DNA of 64,000 bases from Desarmillaria ectypa (GCA_030407005.1 JAUDYN010000004.1:930001-994000); one strand, 5' to 3'; positions 32,887 through 47,791 are shown, counted from the stretch's first letter. Numbers and translations are program-made. The notes: generated by a model not told the origin, from the sequence alone.

Positions 32887-35842
32887 TTACCATTGGTAAA
32901 AAATCTTGGAATCACCCATTTGTTTCGCCATGTCCTCGGTTTTCATCCGTTTCAGGATGTCTTTTGTGTCGGTACCGATCAGCTCGTTAGCGCGAAATGC
33001 TGCAAGCCATGAGTATATGTCGAAGCCACGGTGAGGAACATGATCGGGAAGCGTTGGAACGAAGAGGCCTGCGATGACACCAACGCCTAATACAGTTATT
33101 AGAAGGCCGACCATGTGCAACACGTGGATATTGGCATAAGCAAGTACGAGGTCGGGGTATTGACGTGCAAGTGTATCGGCGGATCCTGCAAAGTAGGGCA
33201 GTATATTGGTAGCATCTGCCTGCGCTCTTGCCTGCGCAAACAATTCTACAGACAGCTCCGTATATCCATAGGGCCCCGTGCCATCTGTGAAAGAGACCAG
33301 CTGTAAATATCATATCAGCCGCCATGTGAGTAACTCGGAGGAAAATCCGTACTGTGGGAGACGGAACATAGAAAGCGTCTCTTCCATTGTCCTAAAGGTA
33401 AAGCTCGAGAGTGAAATTTGGTAAACGGGTAAACCGACGGACCTTGACCATCTGATTGACAGAATTGCCGTGCAAGGTATTGTACACGTCCTGAAGCCTT
33501 GTCGAATTTAACTGCCGTTTCACATTGGAACCCGTCACTGCTTTGCCTCTTCGTTTCTCTTCTGGAGCACCCTGCGCAAAAGAATCCGTGATCACCTTGT
33601 TTTGACTGATAATGCCCGTAGATGACGGCACGCCAGTGGTGGAGTTGTACGTCTCTACGATGTACGGCTCGTACAGTTCCAAGCAAACAGCAGCGTCATA
33701 GCCAATGCGCGTTTCCGTCCCATTCATATCAAGGACAAATCCGTCGCTGTATGCTGCGAAAGTACCGCTCGGGGAATAGGTAGTGTTTAACCGGACTAAC
33801 ACCCACTCAATGGATATCCATCCAAAACCTTCATCGCCTAGATGAGAATATCATCAGCCAAAGAGTCAAAATAAAAATTGGTGTTCTACCCGATGAGACA
33901 GGTTTGCTCTTAAGACTGTGGGCAACACCATTGTCGCTGAAATATGCTGTACAGCGATGTTAGCTAGAGAATCTACAATAAGAAACCATCCCATACCTGC
34001 AAGTGCAGTACCGTTAACGTCGACAGTCGAGGGCAGAGTATCGTTCAGCTGGAGTACGTCCATCATGCTCTCCTCGAGATCAGAGGAGAACACAAGATCG
34101 AAAGAAGAAAATAAGGTCTTCATCGTTTCCCGAGGCGTGAACAGATACGTAAATCCATTGGAAGACCTAGGGATGCTGTTGCGGGAGACATAAGTGCTAC
34201 AGCACAGCAAACATGAATAATTCTCGCGAACGTACATATTCTTCGACCCATCAGGGATCTTCTCACAGTGAATCCTGATGCCCCATCGCGGATATCTTAA
34301 AGTAACCTTCAACGGACTAGCAATATATCATGAGAAAAGCAAGTTTCACCTTAACAAAGATCCGGGTTCAACAGCGCTAGTACGGAAAGGGTCAGTGGCG
34401 ACACTAGCAGAGTCGGTGCTCCATGTGGGTGTCGTCGTATTTTCAGTGAACATCCCGAATCCATTGGGAAGAAACTGGGGGAGGCTTGCTTCAGCGAAAT
34501 ATACAGAATCGTTATTCCAAGGATAAGATATAATAGTAGGGAGAGACCCATGTGCAGAAAACGGTGACAAGGTCCATGTCAATGCGAAGTTCTGTGGTAT
34601 AAGACTGAGCGCCCGAAAATACAGCTAACGAAGGAAAGGCTGACATTGAATGCTGGCGCAAGAGCCGCAGCGTCTGAAATATCATTATCTGATAAGTCGC
34701 CCTTTACGGTGACCTCGTGGTACTCGATACGCTGATGCTGGGGAAAGGTGAGATCACATTGAAGATGCGGATATATGTCTAGAAATAACCCACCGATACC
34801 GATGTTGATATATTGACAATACGACCGAAAATAAATGACAGTGATGCTGCGAGGATGGCATTGAATAGGAAAAAAATAATGGCCAGGGACCAAGGGCGCT
34901 TGCTAGATGTGATTGTTTTAGCAACCTGAAAGTTTGACAAGTCCAAAAGGAAACCTACTCATATTTTTGACGCATCCTCCTCACAGTTCCTGGGTACGTG
35001 AATCTGGACCACAATAGTTGAAGCGCTGGCCAAGTGCTTGTCGGATCCCGTGAAGGCGCCGCCAAATCTCTCAACCTGATCCCTGGGGCATCGTTGATAT
35101 GTGATTGGTGTATAATCGTAGCCCAAGCTGGTACAATGATGATAAGTTTCTGTATGAATGACGGAACAACGCAATAGCACGCACTCGCAGCTTCCAGGAA
35201 TGGCCGACCCAGTGAGAGAAGGCTAAGACCCAATGCGAAACCAATAACGCCACACCCAATACTGACAAGAAATCGACTCCAAAAGAGAGTCTTGTTGCGT
35301 GCGACTATGACGAATGCCATTAGGAAGGGGTACGCGATCAGACAAAGAATAACGTGGATTATGATTTTGCGCCATTTGGGGGCTTCAAAACCCTCTTTGA
35401 TGGTGTGAAGCTTCTGTTGCCCGCTGATGGGGGAAGCGCCTGGTGATGGCGCCCTTAATGAGGCATTACCGGCGAAGTCAGGGAAAGAGAAATGTTGGGC
35501 ATATAAATCCGTAGCATCAAAGGTCTCGCCTTTGAACAACATGGATTCAGATACAGCTGTGAAATCTGAATTGTAGCTTTCAACAGATGCGTAGCTCGGG
35601 CGCCTCCCGTCGAGCCAAGGAAGCGAAAACTTCCTTGGACTCAATGGTGAGATGAAAAACCGATCCTGGTCTGAGTAACGGCGGAAGCGATTGGGAGTGA
35701 GAAGAATGTCATCATTGGTTGGACCAGGGATGTCGTTGCCGTATGTATCATGACGAGGAAGGCTGCTGTACGAACGTCTTGAGTTTGGTGAGGACTGTGG
35801 GAACAGGACACAGTTCGGGGGAAGTGAAGGAGGAGTATCCAT
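32887..35842 (-). CDS. Multi-pass membrane protein of unknown function, 842 aa
   Basis: Ten exons (35842-34959, 34902-34794, 34737-34630, 34591-34350, 34316-34236, 34196-33997, 33946-33890, 33837-33443, 33391-33353, 33300-32887) close to 843 codons. The cytosolic-looking N-terminus (about 190 residues) is Ser/Pro-rich. Hydrophobic segments follow (IIIHVILCLIAYPFLMAFVIVA; FLVSIGCGVIGFALGLSLLSLG; KLIIIVPAWATII; WSLAIIFFLFNAILAASLSFIF), then about 400 residues without membrane segments but with N-glycosylation sequons (NNDS, NGT, NTT, NST), and one last segment (VGLLITVLGVGVIAGLFVP). I recognise no domain. The pattern resembles the large uncharacterised membrane-protein families of Agaricomycetes with an extracellular beta-rich middle part. 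Confidence 0.82.
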
Positions 35843-36181
35843 AGCAGAATGGGGGTGAAAGAGAAACAAAGTGGGAAACGAGGGGTGAAAGAAAGAAAGG
35901 GAAAGTCCCTCTTGAAGTGAGCGCGTTCGTCCTTTATTAGACCTACTTTCCTTTATCCCTCCTTACCATATTCGGTACGTGGGAGAGTTGTTTGGACAAA
36001 GGGAAAAAGGGCAATTCAGGGTCGTTCTTCATAGCTTCACGCGTCACAGAAGATGATTTCTAGGGGCTCGGACCCTGGTTTAAGCACGATGATTTCGAAA
36101 TCGGAGCAAGACAAAATGAACATCTATAAGTACGCCAAAAGTTTGTAGCAAAATAAAGCATAGAGTATGGACGAACGAGGG
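35843..36181. other. Gap between membrane-protein start and KRR1 stop
   Basis: This 339-bp gap holds the promoter of the membrane-protein gene on the minus strand and the KRR1 3' end. I see no clear TATA box or other site. Confidence 0.4.
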
Positions 36182-38163
<1,982 letters not shown>

Positions 38164-38234
38164 AGTGATGGACAGAAGAGGAAATGAGATCGTGAGAATT
38201 TTTTTTCAGTCTTACATTGCCCTCCAACCATAAC
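38164..38234. promoter_or_regulatory. 71-bp bidirectional gap between KRR1 and the NCBP3-like gene
   Basis: Only 71 bp separate the two ATGs. It contains TGAGAATTTTT (about 38193-38203), one mismatch from the RRPE element (TGAAAATTTTT) known upstream of yeast ribosome-biogenesis genes, embedded in a T8 run. No TATA box is visible. Both 5' UTRs must be very short, or the transcripts overlap. Confidence 0.5.
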
Positions 38235-39436
38235 ATGGATTCGCTCGACAACCTGGATCCAGAGCTTTCTGCGCTGTCGTACGACGATGACGTCGCCTAT
38301 GAAGACCAGCACCCGACGCACCCATCAAATGACCTTGGGCGGGCAGCCCTCGCCAATCGTATTGGGACCTCAAAAGTCTACTTGCTGTCTGAATCATCCA
38401 CGGCTAGAGTCGGCAAGGTGCGCTGGTAGTATGTCCTGGAGGTCGCCCGAACGAACCCTGATATGAGAGTACTATGATCCTTTACCTGGTAAGCGCAAAC
38501 ATGCCGATGAAGACGAGGACGAGACATTGCGGAACGAGAGGGACGAGGATGAGATGGACGAAGGTATATTAGGTATTTTCCAGCTCTTCATGCTCATTAC
38601 TCTTGACACTAGACTTGACGCATCGAGGCAATGCTATATTGCTACAGGGTACACCAATCTCCCACCTTCCCACCTCTCGTCTCTTCGCCTATGCCACTCA
38701 CTTTGACGCACATCCGCTCGGCCTAGAATGGATCAACGACAACACTTGCGTGTTTGTCTTTGAAACCAAGGCTGGTGCACGCGCTGGGCAGCGTTTTCTG
38801 CAAAAGTCTCCGGCAGAAGAGCCCGATGAAGACGACTTTGTCACTGCGAAGCCAATACCTATCACACTATGGCCACCAGAGGAGCGCATCAACAAGAGTC
38901 TAGGGAAGGGTGAGGGCTTGAAGGGAACGATTAGGATGCGTTGGGCGAGGGAAGGAGATGTGAAGAAGCGCGGGGCTAAGAAAGATAGCGAGTTTTACAA
39001 GAAGCATGGGAGTTATGCTGGGAAAGAGGTATATGATGGTAGGGAGGGCCCTAGTGCAAACAAGAGAATGAGAAGGGATCCAGAAGAGGATAAAGCATTG
39101 CTGGATCAGGATCTGGACGAGTTTCTTGCAGAAGATGAGCCGGATACCGCGCCATCGCCGCCATCCAAGATGTACTCGGACTATATCTCGTCGGATGGTC
39201 GTACGCTACTCGAGCGCACCTCTACCCGTGAACATCCAGAGCCAGGTACTTTGGCAGGGCGTTTGACTGAGCGGCGCTCTCAACGCTTAAGAAATGGGTG
39301 GCCTTCGCATGATAGCGAGAGACGCGGACGACGTGGCGGACAAGGATCAGAGAGACGGAGAGGCGAAGAGCGTCCAAATAAGAGTCGACAGGAGCTGGAT
39401 GATGAATTGGACGCTTTTTTGAAGGAAGGGGAGTGA
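38235..39436 (+). CDS. NCBP3-like (nuclear cap-binding subunit 3 family) RNA-binding protein
   Basis: Three exons (38235-38417, 38470-38563, 38613-39436) make 367 codons, 366 aa. After an acidic N-terminus comes an RRM-like unit: THRGNAILLQGTPISHLPTS, LFAYATHFDAHPLGLEWIND and NTCVFVFETKAGARAG. It parallels the GVDxxST.D.F.YF......IEW.DDTSCNVVW pattern of human NCBP3. The C-terminus is Arg/Gly/Ser-rich and ends with SRQELDDELDAFLKEGE, similar to the end of FoP/CHTOP-type mRNA export adaptors. NCBP3 binds mRNA caps and export factors in animals; the role in fungi is inferred. The family call rests on the RRM-like part. The first splice donor is the least certain. Confidence 0.75.
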
Positions 39437-40430
39437 TTCATCCTGCACGTTTTGGTCTAGCTCTTGTATTTTTATTTATGGAAAACTCCCTTCTTAGTTG
39501 TATCCCATGAATCAGATAGCATTTATCAAAGCCCCCGTTGGTCCAACACCTCGTGTTGAAACCCACCAAAATGCGGAAGAATAGGCACCCGTCTGCTTCT
39601 TGTTCCGTGACTTAGGCTAGCCATCATGATTGTGAATTCATGGAATTATCACATCAGTCGGCCTCTCCGAAGATATCATGATAGTATCATGATATTTTCG
39701 GAGTCCAAATTATGGACGTGACGCATGTTTCAACTAACCAGCAGGCGTAACACTACTGCATCTATCCTCTCCTTGGAAATGAAGCTTCTCCGAGGCTCCA
39801 GATCAGCGCGCTGCATGGTAATCGTTGCTGCCAACCATCAGTGAAATACTTAGCCGGTTTACGTCTCAAAGAATCACCGTCGTTCCTGTTACTCATTGAT
39901 AAAGACTGTCGCAGGCCCTCCTGGTAACTCGGAGTGTTCCATAGTGACTAGGTGCAACCATAAAGTTTACTTGTATCAAAAATTTCCTCCAATTTCCTCC
40001 CTCTCCCCGTCTCCATCATGTCCTTGTCAGATATCCCCGACCTTAGCGCTGACGACAGACAGCCCTCGATTTGAGCTTCAAAAAGACAATTTTGCCGAGA
40101 TAAAGTGGCAACGAATCTGTACAGTCATTGGCGACTGCCCCACAGTGGAGATGCGGTCCCAGAAGGCAAAAATGGGATTGGGATGGGTATAACCCCTAGG
40201 AAGTTCGATCTCCCCAAGGGCTTCCAGGGTTACGCGAAGCCTGAGGGTTGACTTGAAAGTAGAACTGTGGAGAAGTGTTAGTGGTGATGTAATCAGGAGA
40301 TTGTATGATACATTTACAGTGGCAAAACCGTCGACATAGCCAGTGTGCCCGAGGAGGACAAGCTAAACATATTGCGAAGAGTCTACTGTGGTTGTAACTG
40401 GAGTTTCATTACATGTCAGTCCATTGAGTT
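39437..40430. other. Intergenic, no clear gene
   Basis: One 98-codon plus-strand frame (39896-40192) has no recognisable motif. A perfect-looking hairpin lies at 39665-39703. Composition turns AT-rich towards the right end, where the second transposon block begins. Confidence 0.4.
39665..39703. repeat. Short hairpin, 18-bp arms
   Basis: Left arm 39665-39682 (ctccgaagatatcatgat) and right arm 39686-39703 are inverse complements except for one position, separated by the 3-nt loop agt. The outer half (ctccgaa...ttcggag) is GC-richer than the inner atatcatgat. Its position, 230 bp past the NCBP3-like stop, would allow a terminator-like or 3'-end role, or it may be the remnant of a small inverted-repeat element. 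Confidence 0.7.
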
Positions 40431-41763
40431 CATATGTCTAGCATGAAAATCCCTTCACCGAGTTCGAGTTCCAGATACTTTTGGATATAGGGATGATGAT
40501 CTCCAAACACATCCATAATTACTTGTCGGTGCTCGTACAACCAATTCTCGAATTGGTCTCCTACAAGTTCCCGGGAAATATCACACCTGAGCCCAAGATT
40601 GAGATGATATCTCATATTAGGTGCCAGAGGGATACTATATACTCTGCCTTCTGTCAGGCATAAATAGATATTCACAGTAAAAAAAAACGAGCGATCTTCC
40701 CTTGGTCCAAGCTGCAAGCTTGCGAAAGATATCAGACTTTTTGTATTCATAATCCCATGTCAGGGAGCTAGAATATTTTGGGTCAGTGATCAATTTTGTC
40801 CCACCCTTTTGGAGGATAGAAGGTATGCTATGAATTCTCGGTTCCATTGAAGATGCTGGATCGATGGCATTGAACAGTATGACAAACTTTTTGGTAAATG
40901 GATCAATATATCCCACAGAACCCAAAGGAATGACCTGTTCCAACATAGCAATATACCGCTCATGCTGATAGCGACCAACTAGATAATTAGACCTAGAATG
41001 CACAAGGTATACAATGACATACCATGCGGCCTGACAATCAAAGATGAAAGGAGCTCCCATTTGCCAAACATGACACGAGACAAGAATTCTGTCCCTACAT
41101 CCTGCACTAGATAATCATATGTTGTCTGTGTGAAGGAGGGAACCAGAATATCAAGTTGTCTATCTGTAGTCAGGGAAGCTAGACACTTCCATTCAATGAG
41201 AGAGGTTATGAGTCGCTTCACTATCAGGGTTGTAGATCCCATGATACAGAGCTGGCTGACTCATCGGGTAATGATAGGTCAGACACATTGACAATGAAAG
41301 GGTGTAGTTCAGTAATAGGTGGGCATACACCACCAGTGGTGGTATACAATGATCAGCCATGTGGTCTGTAGAGGAATCCAGAAGTGGGGAATGTGGACCC
41401 AGGGATCATTGAGATAGTATACAAAGATATGGGTGCTATCTGGGGGTGAATTAGGACTATGGAACAGCCTTCAAAGCATTGATTCTATTCCCATGGTATA
41501 AGCATGTAGTCTATCTTAAATGTTATAGTGCAGCAGAGCAGTGGTTTAGTTATTGCAGACATTGACCAGATGGTATACAGGTAATCTCCATCATAGAAGA
41601 AGGGGATGACCAAGTGTGTGGAATTTACCTCTTTGATGATGGCAGACCATTGTTTGGATACAATAGAGCAGATTGAGAAAGTTTGAATATGATCCTCAGT
41701 AGAGGATTGAATGGCCCAGAGTTCAAAGAGAATACAGGAGATGAGCTCAGGTGGAAGTGCCAT
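40431..41763 (-). pseudogene. F-box-like gene, apparently damaged
   Basis: On the minus strand ATG 41763 opens MALPPELISCILFELW...TFSICSIVSKQWSAII, an F-box-like N-terminus of the fungal type. Downstream, MGAPFIFDCQAAW can be spliced (intron about 41017-40988) to SNYLVGRYQHERYIAMLEQ and continues as a good frame (DPFTKKFVILFNAIDP; LTWDYEYKKSDIFRKLAAWTKG). A run of nine T (complement of 40679-40687) puts the final part (VNIYLCLTEGRVYSIPLAPNMRYH to LELGEGIFMLDI) in another frame; eight T would restore it. I could not bridge 41240-41490 without stops. F-box proteins recruit substrates to SCF ubiquitin ligases. It may be two genes or one decaying gene at the transposon border. Confidence 0.5.
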
Positions 41764-44112
41764 GGAAATTGTAAGTACAGTTATTCAACCAATTTTATGA
41801 AAATAATGTAAATCAATTAAATCTGGCATTTTGGCATATTGGCAGCTCACTCATGCCACCATGTCATTCTGACTTGCTGCCTCCCTGCTAGCATTATCAT
41901 GGCTCAGCTCAAAGTCACTGAGCAGTCAAGCAGAGTCAAAATGTACTGAGCCAAGTCATGGCAATGCCCCTCCAACATAAGAACCAACCACTATCTCTCA
42001 ACTTTACCCATCTTCAATAGACTTATCCCACCCATACACCTCCACTTGACCTATCTTCCCTCCATTAAATTCAATTATCAGTGACTCTTTACATACTTCA
42101 AGCTCACACTAGTCCCCTAGATACCCTAGTAACTGGCATCCTTACCCCCTCCTTAGCTTTCCTTACAAAAGTGCATTCAAAATACATGTTTTTAAGGCTG
42201 TAGAGGCAGAGATCATATGTGAGCATCATAATCTTGCTACCCATGACTCAGAGGATCCCTCTTCTCATGATAGTGTTAAAACATCATGATTAGGATGCAC
42301 TGACATACTTCTTGCTTGGTGTGCCTATTCTTATTTCCTGTTTCCATGATTTCTTCCTCACACACAGATCACACAGCCTGAGATTTTGAGTCAGAAAGGA
42401 AGGCAAAAAAGTTTAATGAAGACTGCACTTTTCTAGATGCTGGCTTGGCCTGGCTCATAGAGAATCTAAATGCCAGGCCAGCTCATTCACACTCTCATTT
42501 TATCATAGCATACTCTCTCTTGCAAAGTTTATACCCAGCCTATATACTGTACTCATCATTGTCTGTGATCATCATAGAAACACCCTACATTGACAAATAT
42601 GCACCTCTATTCCAGTCTGTCACACATGAAAGCCTACACTTCAGAACCTGCAACACTGAGGGGGAATCCTGATCCTGCTTTATTATACCATTTACAAGTT
42701 GAAGTTGTGGCTATGTGCTGCTAATGCTAGTGTATCATTTCTTGCTCCCATATCAAGGCTATGCACCTCTTGAGGATGTGCCTTACACTCAACACACAGA
42801 TTTACTTTAGCTTTGGCTAGTAAGTCTAGCTATACTCATAGATTAATGCATTTTTGCTAAACCTGCTCTTTGACAGCATTTTATCAACAATACTGTGACT
42901 TCAACTCTGATCTCATGTTCCAATAAAGTACCTTCAACTGCACCCATCCCCATCTGAAGTTTGAACATCCTAATCTATGCAATATTCTATATTCAACTTT
43001 GTCTTTCTTTCTTGCCAGTCCAAAACTGCATCTTTGGCTGAAAACATAGCCCACAAACCTCTCTCTAGCATAAACATCTTCATTGCCAATTGGTTTAGAT
43101 CCTCCTAGGCTAATCACAGTATTTCCTGGCAAAGCTGACACTTTTTGTATAGGTGAAGCTAGACTACAATATTTACATTATTATAGCCTAAACAATGCAT
43201 AATCTCTCAAAACTCACCCACCCACTCACATACTCTTCAACCATCATCCAGTCCAGCAAACAGCTTGGACTTGTCAATCAGCTTTATAAAAACAAATTTG
43301 GACATGACATCCACTTGTATGGTGAAGAGATCTTGCACACTCCAAGTTAGAAATATGATAGTGTAGAAACACAAAACACAAAAACATATCCACAGTCCAT
43401 AGGGTTTAAACCTATATCATTTGAGAATAAACTGATAACCTCAATGAGTCTTGACAAGCCAAAGAGTTCAAACCTCTGCCATTTGCAGTAACTCAGGATT
43501 CACAGAAGTCATTTTCTGAAACATAATTCACATATATGTATTGCAACACTGTATTTTCTTATTTAAATGCAATTAATTCTAGTCAGAATAAAACTACTCA
43601 GTTGCTTATAAGTAGAATGTATCTTGTGAGCTCTCAAGGTATTTAATATAACTCTAAAATCAATATTATTCTCTTGCTCAAAGCTACAAACTAATTCTTC
43701 TTTATTGTTACACTAGCATGCTAGCTTTATATTATGACTGCAGGAGTCTGAAAGATTCCTGTCTACCTGTAACTACCACTCTTTTATTTACTACTAGCTA
43801 TATGAATTATAAATACTGAAAATGAAACTGCTCCACTCTAGGTGCCTTGGCCTTATATGCTGCATTAGCCACTAGAATTCTACTCAACAGATTACTCAGC
43901 ATTCTGAGCTAGCACCTGTTATACCACTTGATCATCTCTCCTTGACAAGGTCTGGCCCTGCCATTTTACATGATACACTATTTCTCATTGGCTCCATAAA
44001 TTTAATTTTATTGCTGCACTGCTATTCTTAATTCAATCTCTTATAAGGGTAAAGGGTTTATTCTTCTTTAATCAAGAATCTTGCAGAAAGTTTAGCCTTA
44101 GTGATTCTTTAT
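41764..44112. other. AT-rich, CpG-poor gene-free stretch
   Basis: No frame above about 85 codons and no LTR ends that I can recognise. The composition matches the decayed transposon blocks, so it is probably very old repeat DNA. It ends where the 5' LTR at 44113 begins. Confidence 0.5.
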
Positions 44113-44563
44113 TGTTACAATTTTTTCTTTTATCTTATCTTATCTCTCAGTGCTTATCTTATCACTGGTGCTCATCTTATCATCTTGATCCTCTTTTCCA
44201 TCCATGGCAATCACTATTGCCTTGTCTATAAAACATGACTTCAGCTATTATGCTCATGGTTTACAATAGTTGTTTACCTAATGAACATTTCTTATTGTTT
44301 CACACATGGATTACTCATAGACCTACTTATTATTAGCTATTCAGTTTTTGTATATAAACTAGTTAGTTCTCACTATGAATCCCCAGCTTCAAACTAAAGT
44401 TTATCTATACCATCATCTCTCTCATAGAACTCAGCTAAGGACTTAGCCTCTCTTCATTGGATCTGAAGACTATAGCCACCACACCCTAGGGTGATTGTCC
44501 AAATGCAAGATAGCCCAGGGTATTAGCATGTGTCTGCAAATCATGTGAGATGTGGGTCTAACA
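44113..44563 (+). repeat. 5' LTR of the 44113-53929 element
   Basis: TGTTACAATTTTTTC at the start, GGTCTAACA at the end. It contains tttttgtatataaact as TATA-like sequence (about 44345-44360) and AGGGTGATTGTCC near 44489. It is almost identical in structure to 53478-53929. Confidence 0.88.
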
Positions 44564-47200
44564 ATTAATTTGAAGCTTCCCACAGTTTCTTCACTGCCAT
44601 TCATAAAGAACCTATATGCATGAAACCCAATTCCAGCAAAACTCAAACAATTGCTGTTAGTACTGCTTTCAGGGGTGTTATCCTGATTTTCTTTTTCACT
44701 ACCCTAATCTTCCTCATATAAGAGGAACAGATAAAAAACTATCTACACTGATAATGGATTCTATGTCCCTAATCACCACTCTCATGCCCTTTATACTATA
44801 TTCTTCCCCAATGATCAACCACCATCATAAGGGTGGATTTCACAAATCTGGCACCCTTTCTGGAGAAGAATATTCTAGCCCACCACACCATTTTCATATC
44901 CCAATCCTTTGACAAGTTCCTGCCACACTGGCAGGAGCCAATTTGACTCACAACCCTTGATCCCACCCAGTCAACAAGGGTGAAATGACTCACCACTATG
45001 GAAGAATACATATGGGACCTACAGACTAGGTTCTGAACCCCAAGCAACTCTCAGGCACATCCCACTTGTGCATGGATATGACACAGAAACCACACTAGGA
45101 TGGTGATACCCAATCCCAACAGTCTCTATGGTCTCTGGACTATCAGAAGAATCCCAGCCCAAAGCCAGGAATGCATTCTCTGCCCAACCAATAAGAAGGA
45201 GAGTGACTCCAGCTCCTCTCTCTCTCTCATCAAGCTCTCTGATGATCCCATGTTCACCCCAACTCCCCCACCCACTCCCTGATCCCCCACTGACCTCTTT
45301 AATACCCAAGACCTCAACTATAAGTGGCCCAAACTTGCTGATATCAATCAGAAAATCCTTGGCCTCTTCTGAAGTAAGGCATGGGAGCTTAGAAGAAGTG
45401 ACATTGAGGCCCAAACCTCATGGTCTAGCATCTATCCCAAGATGGACAAGTACCTTGCCCTCAATCAAGAGGATTCAATCTGAGGCTCCAGTGCAAGTGC
45501 CACTATATGCACCTAGATATATGCCAATTAGACCCATAGTCTATATCTTCTATCAGCAGGGGATAGAGTATCCAGCTTATGCCTATAAACAACTAATGGG
45601 TAGCAGAAATTGGAGTATGCCATTTAGGTCCTGGCCTGAAGGGAGGGGGACCAGCCAGATATTGATGGCCAATTTTAATAGTTTTACATATAATATAGGC
45701 TTTTATATAGGGCTGGAATCATTCCAGCCTCAATATACCTCTTTTCCTTTATATGACTATTCTCCAGACACTCTCCTAAACCAACCCTGATCTCTCTCTG
45801 ACTCTCCACCTCCCGCAGCTGATGTAATCATATCACCACTCTTACTTGATATTTTTTATTGATAAAAACTGACAAGCTGAATCCAGCAACAGAACTTCTA
45901 TCTCTATTAGGAAGGAAGTCTTCTATTCACAGAAGCTGAGGAGGACCCCAGCACTAGTATAGTATCACCAGTGCCACCCCAACTGACCAAGGAGAAATAT
46001 CTCCTATAAGCCAAAGAAGATCTGATTCAAAAGGATCTATGAATCAAAAAACTGTGATAAAAACTCACTGTAGCCAAGAAACTATAAGATGGGCATGCCA
46101 AGTTTTGGCAGTTACTCATCAAAGCAAAACAACCAGAACAAGGTAGGACCTGGAACCTGCCCCTGGAACCACCCCCATGATCAGACTGATACTCTATCTC
46201 ACAACCACTCTCCAGTCCCTATTTTGATCCAGTCAGCAACATGCCTAGTGATGCCTTATATTTAGACATCAAACTAGTCTTAGTATAATCACTGAAGCCC
46301 TTCAAAGGGGATCACAATAACATTGAAAGATTTGTAGGCAATTGTATCACTTATTTTAAAGTATTTTAACACTATTTTCAACTTCTCTCTCATTTAGTTC
46401 TTTTCACCTTATCCCACTTTGAAGGAGCTGCAAAAGACTAGTGGGTCTATAAATGCCCCAAGTATTAGACTCCAACCAGTACTGCCAGGATCCCTGCCCA
46501 TTTTCAGTATCCAAACTGGGAAGACTTCATTGACCTGATCACCCAACAGTTCTGTGATCCCACAATCAAAGAAATCCATGAGAAGAAGATGTTTAATCTT
46601 TGCATGAGGATGCAGCTAGCTAGTCACTACTTCCAGAAATTGGAAGAAGAGGCCAAATTAGCAGGATGACAGACTGATGAGAATGAGTGAGAGGCCATGG
46701 TAAAGACAGTACAACTAGGAGTTTCCAGCTCCTATATAATCTTCATCTCCAATATAGGCATAAACATTCCATGCATGTATCCTGAGTGGAAAGAATAAAT
46801 TCTTCTGATATACAAAGAGTGACAATATAAGTAGATTTTTAACCAAACCACTAGAGTCTCACATGATAATCAGAAGTAGGACAATTATCAACCCCAACTG
46901 AACTCTAGCAGTAAGCAACCTGCTAGGGTGACAAGTTTATTGACTATCAAACCAGTGGCCAATTTGGGATCAGGCTGGAATACAACTATAGGAAGATGAA
47001 CAACCTACAGTAGGCAAGAGCAACCAATAGAGATTGACTGATAAAAGGCTGAAGGATAGTGCTTCTAATATAATGAGAAGAGCCATATAGCTAAGGATTG
47101 CCTAAAAAAAAGGACTTTAGGGATGTATGCTCAGTAGCCCCAAAGAGTGAGGAAAAGTCAGACTCAAAGGTTGAGGAGGTAAAAGATTAGGTCATCAAGA
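44564..47200 (+). pseudogene. gag region with decayed CCHC zinc knuckle
   Basis: An uninterrupted 220-codon stretch at 45128-45790 is Pro/Ser-rich and parallels the N-terminal gag of the first element. Capsid-like pieces follow at 46230-46870 (KPFKGDHNNIERF; FEGAAKD). At 47060-47101 the frame shows C-F-x-x-x-E-K-x-H-I-A-K-D-C. The second Cys and two Gly of a CFNCGEKGHIAKDC-type knuckle are replaced by codons one G-to-A away. Many stops interrupt the rest. Confidence 0.75.
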
Positions 47201-47397
47201 GTCTAATTCCCCTTTAATGACTAAGACCCATACTAGTATGCTCTCAATTTCTACTGATTAGACTTATAGTATATTTTCAGATCCTCTTATATTTACATGC
47301 ATTCATACTATAAACAATACTATTACCACTACTACCATCTTTTATATAATGCATAAATCAGTAAAAGAATCAACAAACTGATATAACACACTATTGA

Positions 47398-47791
47398 TGT
47401 TATAGCCTAATCTATCAATTGATCTTGAGATGTGTATCACTCTTGGGCTGTCTTGTGTTCGGACAATCACTCATAAGTAAGAGGATGGCTAGTCTTTAGA
47501 AGAGTGTAGTAGATGGTATATGATTGTAATTTAGTCAGAAGATAGAGACTAACTACAAAGTCTCTCTACTTTATATATGAAAGTATGGAGTTTATTTATA
47601 GATGAAATGCAAGTGTCCATGCATGAAATGTTAGAAGTTAGACAATCATAAACCAACTAGATAGAGAGGATTGGGAATCTGGAGAATATGAGAGGCTTAG
47701 TTGGACTAAGTACCAGTGTTTTGTCAGATATAATGATTGTTGCATAAGTACTGCAATGTAAATCATGATAAGATAATGAAAAATTATAACA
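47398..47791 (-). mobile_element. Solo LTR, antisense, with perfect ATTGA duplication
   Basis: Read on the minus strand it runs TGTTATAATTTTT (47791) to CTATAACA (47398) and aligns with the LTRs at 697-1078 and 6157-6528. The pentamer attga stands at 47393-47397 and again at 47792-47796. It lies between gag and protease of the second element, so the first family was still moving after the second element had landed. Confidence 0.88.

Noticed and set aside
45019..45414. 131-codon minus-strand frame in the second gypsy element
   Set aside because: Lies opposite the gag frame of the element and has no motif; low-complexity Pro/Ser coding produces such shadows.
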